A stretch of 35,266 bases of DNA, taken from NCBI GenBank assembly GCA_024762585.1, contig JANTHE010000007.1, positions 1 to 35,266 on the forward strand, in the 5' to 3' direction. This stretch comes from Sulfuricurvum sp. (GTDB lineage: Bacteria; Campylobacterota; Campylobacteria; Campylobacterales; Sulfurimonadaceae). Under the pieces are notes generated by a model. That model saw only the letters and a list, made by a program, of their open reading frames with translations, searched no databases and was not told the origin of the DNA. Of this stretch, positions 1-7,678 are shown one piece after another; the first letter of the stretch is position 1, and the number at the start of each line of letters is the position of its first letter. The translations under genes and the position numbers were made by a program.

Positions 1-626
1 AGATGGTGCAGGCACTCAAACCGCTCGATGACGCCTATGATCTCATGCGTGTTGACGTCAGCACCTATCAGGCGACCTCCGGTGCAGGCAAATCCGCTAT
101 GGAAGAACTGGTGAAGCAGATGCAGGATTTTTTCGCCTTCAAGCTCGATGAAAGTGAACACGCAAAGTTCCCGCATCAGATCGCGCTCAACCTGATCCCC
201 CAGATTGACGTGTTTCAAGACAGCGGCTACACCAAAGAGGAGATCAAAATGGTCAACGAGACCAAAAAGATTCTCCATAAAGATGTGGAACTCAGCGCGA
301 CCTGTGTCCGTGTCCCCGTCTTGCGTGGCCACTCCGAAGCCATCACAATGACATTCGACAGTGCCGTTGAAGCGGCGGAAGCGCGCGACCTGCTCGCAAA
401 AGCGCCCAATATTATCATTGAAGACGATCCGAAAAACGGTGTCTACCCCATGCCTGCTGCCTGTGTGGACCGCAACGAAACGTTCATAGGGCGTATTAGA
501 AACGATCTGTACCGCGACAACATGCTGCACATGTGGGTCGTTGCCGACAATCTCCGCGTCGGCGCCGCGACCAATGCCGTGCGCATCGCGCAGAAGTGGA
601 TCGAAATGGGAGGCACGGATGCTTGA
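1..626 (+). CDS. asd: Aspartate-semialdehyde dehydrogenase, 3' part (5' end outside window)
   Basis: The window opens inside this gene; about 207 C-terminal residues are visible. The enzyme reduces L-aspartyl-4-phosphate to L-aspartate-4-semialdehyde with NADPH in the cytoplasm, the branch point to lysine/diaminopimelate, threonine and methionine. The visible part begins in the helix just after the catalytic cysteine (which must lie upstream), followed by the family hallmark STYQATSGAG and, near the end, DNLRVGAATNAVRIAQ, the conserved C-terminal region. Full-length homologues are about 340-350 residues, so roughly 40% is missing. The ATG at position 3 is an internal methionine, not the start. 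The stop codon overlaps the start of the next gene, so the two are probably co-transcribed and translationally coupled. Identification is firm from the motifs. Confidence 0.93.
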   Translation, partial: MVQALKPLDDAYDLMRVDVSTYQATSGAGKSAMEELVKQMQDFFAFKLDESEHAKFPHQIALNLIPQIDVFQDSGYTKEEIKMVNETKKILHKDVELSATCVRVPVLRGHSEAITMTFDSAVEAAEARDLLAKAPNIIIEDDPKNGVYPMPAACVDRNETFIGRIRNDLYRDNMLHMWVVADNLRVGAATNAVRIAQKWIEMGGTDA

Positions 627-1131
627 AAGAGTCTTTGAATCCGGACTGTGGAACAGCCGTCTCTTTACGCTCTTTGCCGTCATCTTTTCGATGATCGGTG
701 CAATCATCCTCTTTATCGTCGCCAGCCTCGACATCTGGGAAGTGATGGTCATGATCTGGAACCTGTTTGCGCACCATATCCACCCCGAGCACCTGCACGA
801 GGAGGTGATCTCCGCCATCATCGGCTCGATCGACCTCTACCTGATCGCCATCGTCCTGCTCATCTTCAGCCTCGGCGTTTACGAGCTTTTTGTCTCCAAG
901 ATCGATGCCGCCGAGGATTCCGATGGAAAAAGCTCGACCGTCTTGCAGATTCACTCCCTAGACCAGCTCAAAGACAAAATTGCCAAGGTGATCGTCATGG
1001 TCCTGGTCGTTAATTTTTTCCAGCGCGTGCTGCATACCGAGTTTCACGGGGCGCTCGAAATGCTCTACTTCTCGGGGTCGATCCTGCTGCTCGCGCTTGC
1101 GCTCTATTTTCTGCACAAGGGCGATCACTGA
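619..1131 (+). CDS. YqhA/UPF0114-family inner-membrane protein
   Basis: Predicted 170-residue membrane protein. I chose the ATG at 619 because GGGAGG lies 5 bases upstream, inside the end of asd; a longer open frame back to 541 would run far into asd and lacks a good ribosome binding site. The sequence shows about four hydrophobic segments: residues 14-36 (LFTLFAVIFSMIGAIILFIV), about 65-85 (IGSIDLYLIAIVLLIFSLGV), and two near the C-terminus (AKVIVMVLVVNFFQ and FSGSILLLALALYFLH). This layout and the polar stretch ending GVYELFVSKID fit the YqhA/UPF0114 family, whose function is not well established. It overlaps the asd stop by 8 bases, which suggests one transcript. Family assignment is from memory of the motif pattern and is good but not certain. 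Confidence 0.8.
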   Translation: MLERVFESGLWNSRLFTLFAVIFSMIGAIILFIVASLDIWEVMVMIWNLFAHHIHPEHLHEEVISAIIGSIDLYLIAIVLLIFSLGVYELFVSKIDAAEDSDGKSSTVLQIHSLDQLKDKIAKVIVMVLVVNFFQRVLHTEFHGALEMLYFSGSILLLALALYFLHKGDH

Positions 1132-1137
1132 TCGCTC
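1119..1137 (+). other. Stem-loop across the yqhA-like stop codon
   Basis: Bases 1119-1126 and 1130-1137 form an 8-pair stem (one G-U pair) closed by a 3-base loop, built around the near-palindrome GCGATCACTGATCGC that contains the TGA stop. There is no T run after it, so it is not a classical Rho-independent terminator. It may be an mRNA processing or stability element between this gene and hemE, or chance. Confidence 0.3.
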
Positions 1138-1167
1138 ACCCTTAAACACCATATTTAGGATAGTACT

Positions 1168-2217
1168 ATGAGTAAAATTTTCGTCGACGCCTGCTTGGGC
1201 AAAGAGACTCCTTATACCCCTGTCTGGATGATGCGGCAGGCGGGACGCTACCTCCCCGAATATATGAAAGTGCGCGCGGAAGCGGGCAGTTTCCTCAACC
1301 TCTGCCACAACCCGGAAAAAGCAGCCGAAGTCACCCTTCAGCCGCTCGACATCGTGGGTGTCGATGCCGCCATTCTCTTCAGCGATATTCTCGTCATCCC
1401 TGACGAGATGGGGATGGACCTCTCTTTTGTCAAGGGCGAAGGTCCCAAGTTCAGCGACCCGCTGAAAAGCAAAGAGGATCTCGACCGGCTCATCGGCGGC
1501 GAAGAGGCCGCAAGCAGACTTACCTATGTCTACGACACCATCAAGCTTCTACGGCAGCAACTCGATGCCCGCGGCGATAACAAGGCGCTGATCGGCTTTA
1601 CGGGCGCGCCGTGGACGCTGGCTACCTACATGATCGAAGGACAGGGGACCAAGACCTACAACATCTGTAAAAAGATGATGTACTCCGAACCGGAACTGCT
1701 GCATGCCATTTTGAAAAAAGTGACCGAGGTTGTCAAACTTTACATGGAAAAGCAGATCCAAAGCGGCGTTGATGTTGTGCAGATCTTCGACTCCTGGGCG
1801 GCGGCGATCGAACCGGGCAAGTACGACGAGTTCTCCTGGAAATACATGGTCGAAATCGCCGAGTACCTCAAAGAAAAATACCCCCACATCCCCATCATCA
1901 TGTTCCCCAAGGGAGTCGCGGCCTTCATCGAACGCGGCGGCGTCTACGGCAACTTCGACGTCATGGGCATCGACTGGGGGACGCCAATGGCGCTGGCCAA
2001 AGAGAAACTCGGCGATCGCTATGTGCTGCAGGGCAACATGGAACCTTGCCGTCTCTACTCCAAAGAAGCGACAACGGCGTGTGTCGAAGCCATCCAGCAG
2101 ATCATGGGCGGCAAGCGGCACATTCTCAACCTTGGCCACGGCATCCTGCCCGACGTTCCGGTCGAAAACGCCATCCATTTCGTCAACGAGTGTCACCGAG
2201 TCAGTGAAAAAAAATAG
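1168..2217 (+). CDS. hemE: Uroporphyrinogen decarboxylase
   Basis: 349 residues, the usual family length. The cytoplasmic enzyme removes four carboxyl groups from uroporphyrinogen III to give coproporphyrinogen III in heme synthesis. The hallmark [13 protein letters not shown] is at residues 20-32 and carries the substrate-binding arginines (R23, R27); the expected catalytic aspartate is D73 in [21 protein letters not shown] and FDSWAA follow, and the C-terminal [11 protein letters not shown] is present. The start ATG has AGGA seven bases upstream. The last codons lie over the start of the next gene. Heme supply fits an organism with c-type cytochromes (one is encoded at 22703). Confidence 0.97.
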   Translation: MSKIFVDACLGKETPYTPVWMMRQAGRYLPEYMKVRAEAGSFLNLCHNPEKAAEVTLQPLDIVGVDAAILFSDILVIPDEMGMDLSFVKGEGPKFSDPLKSKEDLDRLIGGEEAASRLTYVYDTIKLLRQQLDARGDNKALIGFTGAPWTLATYMIEGQGTKTYNICKKMMYSEPELLHAILKKVTEVVKLYMEKQIQSGVDVVQIFDSWAAAIEPGKYDEFSWKYMVEIAEYLKEKYPHIPIIMFPKGVAAFIERGGVYGNFDVMGIDWGTPMALAKEKLGDRYVLQGNMEPCRLYSKEATTACVEAIQQIMGGKRHILNLGHGILPDVPVENAIHFVNECHRVSEKK

Positions 2218-3148
2218 CTCGATATTCGGCCCGGTGAATTCCCGCCGTTTCGGCACCTCGCTGGGCATCGACCTCTCACCCTCGATCAAGCAGTGTAACT
2301 TCGACTGCCTCTACTGTGAACTGGCCCCGGCGTATCCGGTCACGTCGCAAACGGTGCATGTCGGCGTGGATGAGATCATAGAGGAGCTCAAAGCTGCCTT
2401 GAAAGTCCATCCCGATATCGACGACATTACGGTCACGGCCAACGGCGAACCGACGCTCTATCCCGAGCTTGACACCCTGATTGAACGCATCGATGCCATC
2501 AAGGGAGAGACGAAGACGCTGATTCTCACCAATAGCGCCACCATCGACGATCCCGATACGTTCAGAACCTTGCTGAAGTTCGACCAGGTCAAGCTTTCGC
2601 TCGATGCCGTTTCTCCTGAGGTCTTCAAAAAGATCGACCGGCCGGCCGAAGGGATCGATATTGCAGCCATCATCGAGGGCATCAAAGCGTTCTCGCAACA
2701 ATACAAAGGCGACCTCTACCTGGAAATTCTCTTTGTTCACGGCCTCAACGACACCGACGACGAAATTGCCGCGCTAAACAGCGTCTTGCGAGACATTCCG
2801 TGCAAACGTATCGACCTGGGCACCATCGACCGTCCCCCAGCCTACCCCGTGCAGGGGCTCAGTTACAGCGAACTGCATGCTGCCGCTGCCAAATTCGACG
2901 CCGACCTGCCGATCCACATCGCCTCGCGCACCCACGCCGAATCATGCCAAAGCCGGTACAGCGACGAAGAGATCGTCAACACCCTCGACAAGCGACCGCT
3001 AAGCATGGAAGACATGGAACTGCTGTTCGACGAAGCAACGATAAAGCGGCTGCAAAAGCTGATCGAAAGCGGCAAAATCGTTTCCGAAAACAGCTCGGGC
3101 ATCACCTTCTATCTCCCCGCTGAAAACCTGCATCGAAAACGCCAATAA
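2204..3148 (+). CDS. Radical SAM protein (COG0731-like)
   Basis: The product is about 314 residues if translation begins at the GTG at 2204, which lies inside the last codons of hemE. The open frame extends back to 1730, but that part only shadows hemE. Close to the N-terminus, [19 protein letters not shown] carries the CX3CX2C triad that binds the [4Fe-4S] cluster used to cleave S-adenosylmethionine. The following stretch [14 protein letters not shown] resembles the SAM-binding GGEPT motif, and the barrel continues through [12 protein letters not shown]. These features fit the COG0731 group related to the wybutosine enzyme TYW1; the substrate in bacteria is not established. The GTG start has only a weak upstream purine stretch, so coupling to hemE translation is likely. 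The hemE pairing may be positional only. Confidence 0.82.
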   Translation: MKKNSSIFGPVNSRRFGTSLGIDLSPSIKQCNFDCLYCELAPAYPVTSQTVHVGVDEIIEELKAALKVHPDIDDITVTANGEPTLYPELDTLIERIDAIKGETKTLILTNSATIDDPDTFRTLLKFDQVKLSLDAVSPEVFKKIDRPAEGIDIAAIIEGIKAFSQQYKGDLYLEILFVHGLNDTDDEIAALNSVLRDIPCKRIDLGTIDRPPAYPVQGLSYSELHAAAAKFDADLPIHIASRTHAESCQSRYSDEEIVNTLDKRPLSMEDMELLFDEATIKRLQKLIESGKIVSENSSGITFYLPAENLHRKRQ

Positions 3149-3153
3149 AATTC

Positions 3154-3182
3154 TTGACAATTTAAAAAGAATCGTCTATAAT
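3154..3182 (+). promoter_or_regulatory. Consensus sigma70 promoter of tRNA-Asn
   Basis: TTGACA at 3154-3159 and TATAAT at 3177-3182 are both perfect matches, separated by exactly 17 bases. Transcription should start near 3189-3190, leaving a leader of roughly ten bases before the tRNA. It is the only promoter in the window where I see a full -35 box, as expected for a strongly expressed stable RNA. Confidence 0.9.
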
Positions 3183-3199
3183 TTCGGCCTCACAACGAT

Positions 3200-3274
3200 T
3201 CCGGATTAGCTCAGCGGTAGAGTAGGTGACTGTTAATCACTTGGTCACTGGTTCGAATCCAGTATCCGGAGCCA
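3200..3274 (+). tRNA. tRNA-Asn (anticodon GUU)
   Basis: A complete cloverleaf can be folded: acceptor arms 3200-3206 (TCCGGAT) and 3264-3270 (ATCCGGA), D-arm with AGCTCAGCGGTAGAG, anticodon loop CTGTTAA at 3230-3236 with GTT at 3232-3234, T-loop GGTTCGAATCC, discriminator G at 3271 and an encoded CCA at 3272-3274. GUU reads asparagine codons. It stands alone, with no second tRNA next to it, and separates the housekeeping block upstream from the surface-glycan genes downstream. Confidence 0.97.
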
Positions 3275-3360
3275 TTTTCTTCGACGCTTTTTCCTTCACC
3301 CATTCAAGTAGTTAATGGACTCTTCGTCTATGATCCTTTATTTGCAATCGGTATTAGCGC

Positions 3361-3366
3361 TATAAT
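3361..3366 (+). promoter_or_regulatory. Candidate -10 box for the sulfotransferase-like gene
   Basis: GCTATAAT ends at 3366, giving a likely transcription start near 3373 and a leader of about 18 bases that contains the ribosome binding site AAGGAA (3381-3386). No convincing -35 box at standard spacing, as for most promoters in this window. Confidence 0.55.
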
Positions 3367-3391
3367 ACACCTACCATTTCAAGGAACGCAT

Positions 3392-4210
3392 TTGAGTAAA
3401 AACGTCACGTTTCATATCGGCCTGGGCAAGACCGGCAGCACGTACCTGCAGCACGAGTTTTTTCCGAAACTCAAAGGGGTCGAGTACATACCGAGCCGTA
3501 AATACCACAAGATTTTCGAGATTCTGAAAAACAAGCCCGACGGCAGCTACTTCATTTCGCGAGAATTCGACCAGCAGCTCGAATCCGAATGCACGACAAT
3601 TGCCGAACACTACCCCGATGCGAACATCATCATGGTCCTGCGCCCGCCGGCAAGCTGGATAGCGTCGCAGTACCGCCGCTTTGCGAAAAACGGCATCCAT
3701 GCGACGTTTCAGGAGTTTTTCGACATCGAAAACGATGCGGGGCGATGGAAACAAAAAGAACTCTATTTTTCACACCATATCGCTTTTCTGGAAAAGACCT
3801 TCAACAAGAAGCCGCTGGTACTCTTTCACGAGGATCTGAAAAAAGATCCTCACTCCTTCATGAAAAAGATGGCGGATTTTGCGGGAGCGTCCTACAATGA
3901 AGCGGATATCTCGCTCGATCCGGTGCATAAGTCGCACAGCGAAAAGCGGCTGAAGATGATGCGAAAGTACGGCCACAAGTTCGTGCCGGAGGGGCACAAA
4001 TACAGCGACAATTACATCATCCACAAACTGCAGTGGCGCTGGAAGCAGATCAAGGTGCACACTCTGATGGCACTCTCGGCGCTCTTTCCCGAATCGCATT
4101 TCGATGATATCGAACTCATCCCCAAAGATCAGCTCGACAAAATCGCCGAGACGTTCGCGGAAGATTACGCCAAATGCAAAGCTTGGGCGGAGGCCAACAA
4201 CCCCGTCTAA
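3392..4210 (+). CDS. Sulfotransferase-like P-loop protein
   Basis: 272 residues, starting at a TTG with AAGGAA five bases upstream. Near the N-terminus FHIGLGKTGSTYLQ is the P-loop-like 5'-phosphosulfate-binding loop of PAPS-dependent sulfotransferases, and IIMVLRPPASWIASQYRRF (about residues 79-97) matches the 3'-phosphate-binding motif with its conserved Arg and Ser. PLVLFHEDLKKDP is the usual mid-domain strand. Such enzymes move sulfate from PAPS to a sugar hydroxyl; the acceptor cannot be told from sequence. It stands alone behind the tRNA and upstream of an LOS core region, so a glycan acceptor is plausible (inference). Two more sulfotransferase-like genes lie at 32357 and 34285, and this one is only distantly similar to them. 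Confidence 0.78.
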   Translation: MSKNVTFHIGLGKTGSTYLQHEFFPKLKGVEYIPSRKYHKIFEILKNKPDGSYFISREFDQQLESECTTIAEHYPDANIIMVLRPPASWIASQYRRFAKNGIHATFQEFFDIENDAGRWKQKELYFSHHIAFLEKTFNKKPLVLFHEDLKKDPHSFMKKMADFAGASYNEADISLDPVHKSHSEKRLKMMRKYGHKFVPEGHKYSDNYIIHKLQWRWKQIKVHTLMALSALFPESHFDDIELIPKDQLDKIAETFAEDYAKCKAWAEANNPV

Positions 4211-4217
4211 ATTGCGT

Positions 4218-4223
4218 TATAAT
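4218..4223 (+). promoter_or_regulatory. Candidate -10 box for the Uma2-family gene
   Basis: TATAAT lies in the loop and right arm of a short inverted repeat (TAAATT 4208-4213, AATTTA 4221-4226) just past the stop of the upstream gene. Predicted leader of about 33 bases, including one copy of a 12-base repeat (4227-4238) and the ribosome binding site AAGGAA (4253-4258). Confidence 0.5.
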
Positions 4224-4226
4224 TTA

Positions 4227-4238
4227 AGGGCACCTCTA
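4227..4238 (+). repeat. 12-base repeat AGGGCACCTCTA, copy 1
   Basis: Lies in the leader of the Uma2-family gene. An identical direct copy lies at 4801-4812 at the other end of that gene and a third, inverted, at 28819-28830. Three exact 12-mers in 35 kb are unlikely by chance. Confidence 0.6.
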
Positions 4239-4263
4239 AAAACCGAAACTGCAAGGAAGTACA

Positions 4264-4815
4264 ATGGGCGCATTAAAAGAAGATATTCATTATACGTATG
4301 ACGACTATAAATTATGGAAAGGAGAATGGGAGCTTTTTGACGGTATCGCGGTAGCGATGTCGCCTGCTCCGGTACGGAAACATCAAAGTTTGGCCGGTGC
4401 ACTGATTAGAGAGTTTGGCAATCAGCTTTATGACTGCATGGAGTGTGAAGTGCTCGGCGAAGTCGATTACAAAATCAGCGACGATACTATCTTACGTCCC
4501 GATATCGTCGTGACATGTGACGAGACGGGAGAAGCCTATCTTACTAAAGCACCCGAGATTATCGTCGAGATTGTATCCAAATCGTCCGCGAAACGCGACG
4601 AGGTTTACAAATTCGAGATCTACGAACGTGAAAAAGTACGCTACTACATCATCGTCTATCCCGATGACCTCATCGCCAAAGTCTACAAACTTGATGGCAA
4701 AACGTACGACAAGCAAGGGGATTTTACTCAGGAAACCTATACGTTTCAGGAGAGCCGTTGCGGCCTTACACTCGATTTTGCAAGAGTGTTTAAACGGTTC
4801 AGGGCACCTCTATAA
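4264..4815 (+). CDS. Uma2 family (DUF820) restriction-endonuclease-fold protein
   Basis: 183 residues, ATG start with AAGGAA five bases upstream. The central part has the layout of the Uma2/DUF820 branch of the PD-(D/E)XK nuclease fold: LRPDIVV with D80, then PEIIVEIVSKSS with E102 and K106, followed by the family's AKRDEVYK and YEREKVRYYIIV. These genes are very common in cyanobacteria and scattered in other bacteria, often in many copies; their role is not settled. It has no nearby helicase or methylase, so no restriction system is evident. The coding region is bracketed by direct copies of a 12-base repeat, the second forming the last codons (RAPL-stop), which may hint at acquisition as a unit. 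It converges on the msbA-like gene with 11 bases between. Confidence 0.82.
   Translation: MGALKEDIHYTYDDYKLWKGEWELFDGIAVAMSPAPVRKHQSLAGALIREFGNQLYDCMECEVLGEVDYKISDDTILRPDIVVTCDETGEAYLTKAPEIIVEIVSKSSAKRDEVYKFEIYEREKVRYYIIVYPDDLIAKVYKLDGKTYDKQGDFTQETYTFQESRCGLTLDFARVFKRFRAPL
4801..4812 (+). repeat. 12-base repeat AGGGCACCTCTA, copy 2
   Basis: Encodes the last four residues of the Uma2-family protein and is in the same orientation as copy 1, 574 bases upstream. The matching stretch shared with copy 3 is 13 bases (CAGGGCACCTCTA). Confidence 0.6.
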
Positions 4816-4826
4816 AGTAAGCTCGC

Positions 4827-6533
4827 TCACCCCTCTTTACCAGCAAGCCGACGAAAATCTTCCGACGCCTCCATCAACTCCACGAATGTTCCCGTTTCGG
4901 TAATCCTGCCTGCTTTGAAAAAGTAGAGCCGGTCCGCGTGCTCCACCGTGCTGAGGCGGTGGGCGATCATGATCGTGATCTTGTCTTTGGTGTAGCCCTC
5001 CAGTGCACGCTGTATGCGCGCTTCGGATTCGTTGTCCAGCGCGCTCGTGGCTTCATCGAGAATCAGTACCGACGCATTTTTGTAGATGGCGCGGGCGATG
5101 GCGATGCGCTGCCGCTGGCCGCCGGAGAGGTTCGCACCCGCTTCGTCCATGACGGTATGGACCCCTTCGGGCAGTGCGGCGGCAAAGTCGTACGCATCGG
5201 CCAGCTTGAGCGCTTCGACGACGCGTGCTTCATCCAGCTTCAGGCCATACGCGACATTTTCGGCCAGGGAGTCTTGCATGATGTAGACCCGCTGCGACAC
5301 GACCGCCATCTTGTCTAGCAGCGACCGGTGCTCATAGCTGCGGACATCCCTGCCATTGACGAGCAGCGTACCCGACGTAGGGTCGTAAAAGCGCAGCAAC
5401 AGGTTCACCAGCGAACTTTTCCCGCCGCCGCTGTCGCCCACAAGGGCGATCTTCTCGCCGCTGCGAATGACCATGCTGACGTTGTCGAGCGCCCGCTTTT
5501 CGCCGTAATAAAGCGACACGTGATCGAATTCGACGGAATCGATCGCCCCCTCGAGTTTCAGATCCCCCTCTTTGATGGCGCTTTGACGGTCGAGTACCTC
5601 GAAAATCCGCTCGCTTGCGGCGATGGCGTCCTGGATTTTTCCGTAGATGGAGCTGACCCGGCGCAACGGCTGAAAGGTAAGCCCCACGGCAGTAAGGAAC
5701 GCCGTGAACTCCCCGACTGTCATCTGGTTGTCGTATACATGTTTTCCGGCGATGTAGATGACGGCCGCCAGCCCTGTCGCTGCAATCACTTCAAGGATGG
5801 GCGAGACCAGTTCGTTCGTATAGACCGCTTTCATGTTCAGTTTGAAAAAATGGTTGTTCTCCGCGTCGAAACGTTCCATTTCGTACGATTCCGTGCCGTT
5901 GGCCTTGATGATCTCGGCGTTGTTAAACACCTCGGTCAGGCGCGTCACCACGTCAGCATTTTTCTCCTGTGAGCGGTGCGAAAGGCGCTTGAGCCGTTTG
6001 GCAATGAGCACCAGTGGGTAGATGGCGAGCGGCATGACGACGAGTGCGTAAAAGGCTAATGTCGGACTGAGGTAGATGACATAGGCAACCAGACCGATCG
6101 CCGTGAACGATTCGCGGACAAGCTCGGGAAGCATGTTGGAGACGAAATACTGCACCCGGTTGATGTCGTTGGTGATCCGGCTGATGAGATCGCCGCTGCG
6201 GTTGGCATGCAAAAAGGCCATGTCCAGATGCAGCATCCGGTCCAACAGCATCGAACGCAGCCGTGTCACCATGCTCAGACCGATATGGTTCATATAGACC
6301 GATTGCAAGTAGCGCCCGACCGATTTCGCGACGTAGATGCCGATCATCATCAGTGGGATCAGATAGAGCATCTTTGGGTCTTTTTCGATGAACATCTTGT
6401 CCATGAGCGGCTGCATGATCTGCGCCGTCGCTACCGTTGAGAGTACCGTCAGCGAGATACCGATGAAGACGATACAGTAGTATATCTTGTAACTTTTCAG
6501 ATAGGGCCAGTAGCGTTTGAACGTTCGTTTCAA
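4827..6533 (-). CDS. msbA: MsbA-like lipid A/LOS ABC exporter
   Basis: 568 residues with an N-terminal ABC-exporter membrane domain (about residues 1-310, six helices) fused to a nucleotide-binding domain. Visible ATPase motifs are the Walker A GDSGGGKSS (366-374), the signature LSGGQ (469-473), Walker B VLILDE (489-494) and the H-loop histidine (H525 in IAHRLS). This half-transporter should work as a homodimer flipping lipid A-core across the inner membrane. The membrane domain resembles MsbA and not the PglK flippase of N-glycosylation (I recall a clearly different PglK N-terminus). Translation seems to begin at a TTG (6533-6531) with AAAGGA about ten bases before it. It is divergent from the GT9 gene at 6593, with some 59 bases between, at the edge of an LOS core region. 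Confidence 0.85.
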   Translation of the reverse strand: MKRTFKRYWPYLKSYKIYYCIVFIGISLTVLSTVATAQIMQPLMDKMFIEKDPKMLYLIPLMMIGIYVAKSVGRYLQSVYMNHIGLSMVTRLRSMLLDRMLHLDMAFLHANRSGDLISRITNDINRVQYFVSNMLPELVRESFTAIGLVAYVIYLSPTLAFYALVVMPLAIYPLVLIAKRLKRLSHRSQEKNADVVTRLTEVFNNAEIIKANGTESYEMERFDAENNHFFKLNMKAVYTNELVSPILEVIAATGLAAVIYIAGKHVYDNQMTVGEFTAFLTAVGLTFQPLRRVSSIYGKIQDAIAASERIFEVLDRQSAIKEGDLKLEGAIDSVEFDHVSLYYGEKRALDNVSMVIRSGEKIALVGDSGGGKSSLVNLLLRFYDPTSGTLLVNGRDVRSYEHRSLLDKMAVVSQRVYIMQDSLAENVAYGLKLDEARVVEALKLADAYDFAAALPEGVHTVMDEAGANLSGGQRQRIAIARAIYKNASVLILDEATSALDNESEARIQRALEGYTKDKITIMIAHRLSTVEHADRLYFFKAGRITETGTFVELMEASEDFRRLAGKEG

Positions 6534-6579
6534 ATCCGGATCATCCTTTGTTTGAGTCTTCTCATTTTACCCAATTAGC

Positions 6580-6585
6580 TATAAT
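6580..6585 (+). promoter_or_regulatory. -10 box of a possible leaderless transcript
   Basis: AGCTATAAT is followed by only seven bases and then the ATG at 6593, so the predicted transcription start falls on or next to the start codon. The same geometry occurs at 16487-16492. Confidence 0.55.
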
Positions 6586-6592
6586 GCCGGAA

Positions 6593-7630
6593 ATGGAAAA
6601 AAGCACTGTGCCCCTGATTGACACCGTCACCTCCGTCCTCATCATCCGCTGCGGTGCTTTGGGCGACCTTATTTACGCCACCAGCGTCATTGATGCCCTC
6701 AGGACACAGTACGGCGACACCGTCACCATTGATTTCGTCTGCACCCCCGGTCCGGGAACACTTTTCAAATCCGACGAACGGGTTCGCCGCGTCTTTGGAC
6801 TCAAGCATCGGAGTTTTCCCCTATGGCTGAGCCGTGAAAAACGGCAGATCATCACGGCTTCCAGACAACATCCGTACGACCTTTTAATCAATCTGGAGTG
6901 GGGAGAGCAGTTTCACGATCTCGCCCGCGCCGTCCATGCGAAACAAAAACTGGGCATGCCGTTTTCGCGCCCGAATCTTCCCAAAGGTGTTATACATGCG
7001 GCAGATATGATCAAAGCGTTTTACGCCGACGCCGTTTCTAATGACGTCTTAAACAAAAGCGTGCCGCGGCTGATCGGCACACCGGAAAAAGCACTCCGAA
7101 CGCACTATGATCTTCCTGAACGCTATCTTGTCATCAACGCCAGCAATTCGCATATTAAAAAACAGCGTATCAATTACCGCGCCTGGCCACAAGAGCACTG
7201 GAAGCGACTGCTTGAACTGATCGACGGAAGCATCCCCGTCGTTATGATCGGCGGCAAAGGGGAGGAGCGTTATTTCGAACATATTCGCCCCTTTCCGGCG
7301 GGCACAATCGACCTTGTGGGCAAAACCCTGCTGTCCGACCTCATCGGCATTATTGAAAACGCCGAAGCCGTTGTCACGACCGACACTGGACCGGCGCATA
7401 TGGCCGCGGCGGTCAACACCCCTGTTTTCACCCTCATCGGCCCCACTCCGGAAGACGAGACCGGTCCGTACAAAACACCTAACAATGAAGTGCACATTCT
7501 CAAAAGCGACGTACCATGCCGCCCCTGCTACCGCACGCCCGTCATGGAGGCCTGCGAAGACAACATCTGTATGAAACAAATTACCCCTGAAATGGTGTAC
7601 GACGCCCTTTCGCCTCTACTGCGCTCCTAA
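6593..7630 (+). CDS. GT9 heptosyltransferase-type glycosyltransferase
   Basis: About 345 residues. The N-terminal strand VLIIRCGALGDLIYATSV is typical of GT9 (WaaC/WaaF/WaaQ family) enzymes, as are VVTTDTGPAHMAAA and FTLIGPTPED, which bind the ADP-heptose donor. The C-terminal stretch has the cysteine pattern CRPCY...C...CM seen in many GT9 proteins. It should add a heptose (or related sugar) to the LOS core on the cytoplasmic face. The frame is open back to 6548, but a strong TATAAT at 6580-6585 argues for the ATG at 6593; the ATG at 6584 lies within that box. There is no useful ribosome binding site before 6593, so the message may be leaderless. Which heptosyl step it performs is not clear; WaaF itself is probably the gene at 17759. 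Confidence 0.85.
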   Translation: MEKSTVPLIDTVTSVLIIRCGALGDLIYATSVIDALRTQYGDTVTIDFVCTPGPGTLFKSDERVRRVFGLKHRSFPLWLSREKRQIITASRQHPYDLLINLEWGEQFHDLARAVHAKQKLGMPFSRPNLPKGVIHAADMIKAFYADAVSNDVLNKSVPRLIGTPEKALRTHYDLPERYLVINASNSHIKKQRINYRAWPQEHWKRLLELIDGSIPVVMIGGKGEERYFEHIRPFPAGTIDLVGKTLLSDLIGIIENAEAVVTTDTGPAHMAAAVNTPVFTLIGPTPEDETGPYKTPNNEVHILKSDVPCRPCYRTPVMEACEDNICMKQITPEMVYDALSPLLRS

Positions 7631-7642
7631 GCCCTTTGTGGC

Positions 7643-7648
7643 TATAAT
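7643..7648 (+). promoter_or_regulatory. Candidate -10 box for the UDP-glucuronate decarboxylase operon
   Basis: GCTATAAT ends at 7648, 13 bases after the stop of the previous gene begins its spacer. The predicted leader is about 23 bases and carries AAAAAGG (7666-7672) six bases before the ATG. It would drive four overlapping genes to 10981. Confidence 0.6.
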
Positions 7649-7678
7649 CCGTTTCATATCCTTGCAAAAAGGTCTGTT

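Noticed and set aside
1730-2203. Upstream extension of the radical SAM frame
   Set aside because: Overlaps hemE in another frame with a Ser/Arg-rich, non-homologous translation; real protein begins at or near the GTG at 2204.
2208-2215. A8 tract at the hemE end as a second slippage site
   Set aside because: Both frames around it are already accounted for by the hemE stop and the GTG start; no frameshift is needed.
1549-2289. Minus-strand open frame of 246 codons opposite hemE
   Set aside because: No motif, and it spans two clear plus-strand genes; shadow frame.
3250-3274. tRNA-Asn 3' end as an integration (att) site
   Set aside because: I found no second copy of the tRNA 3' end and no integrase gene; the only echo is a 7-8 base ATCCGGA match near 6535.
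5328-5972. Long plus-strand open frame (214 codons) opposite the msbA-like gene
   Set aside because: Its product has no recognisable motif, while the minus-strand frame has complete ABC exporter motifs; antisense shadow of a GC-rich gene.
4827-6533. PglK-type flippase for N-glycosylation
   Set aside because: Membrane domain sequence and its place in the LOS region fit MsbA better; I do not claim a flippase for the PglB pathway in this window.
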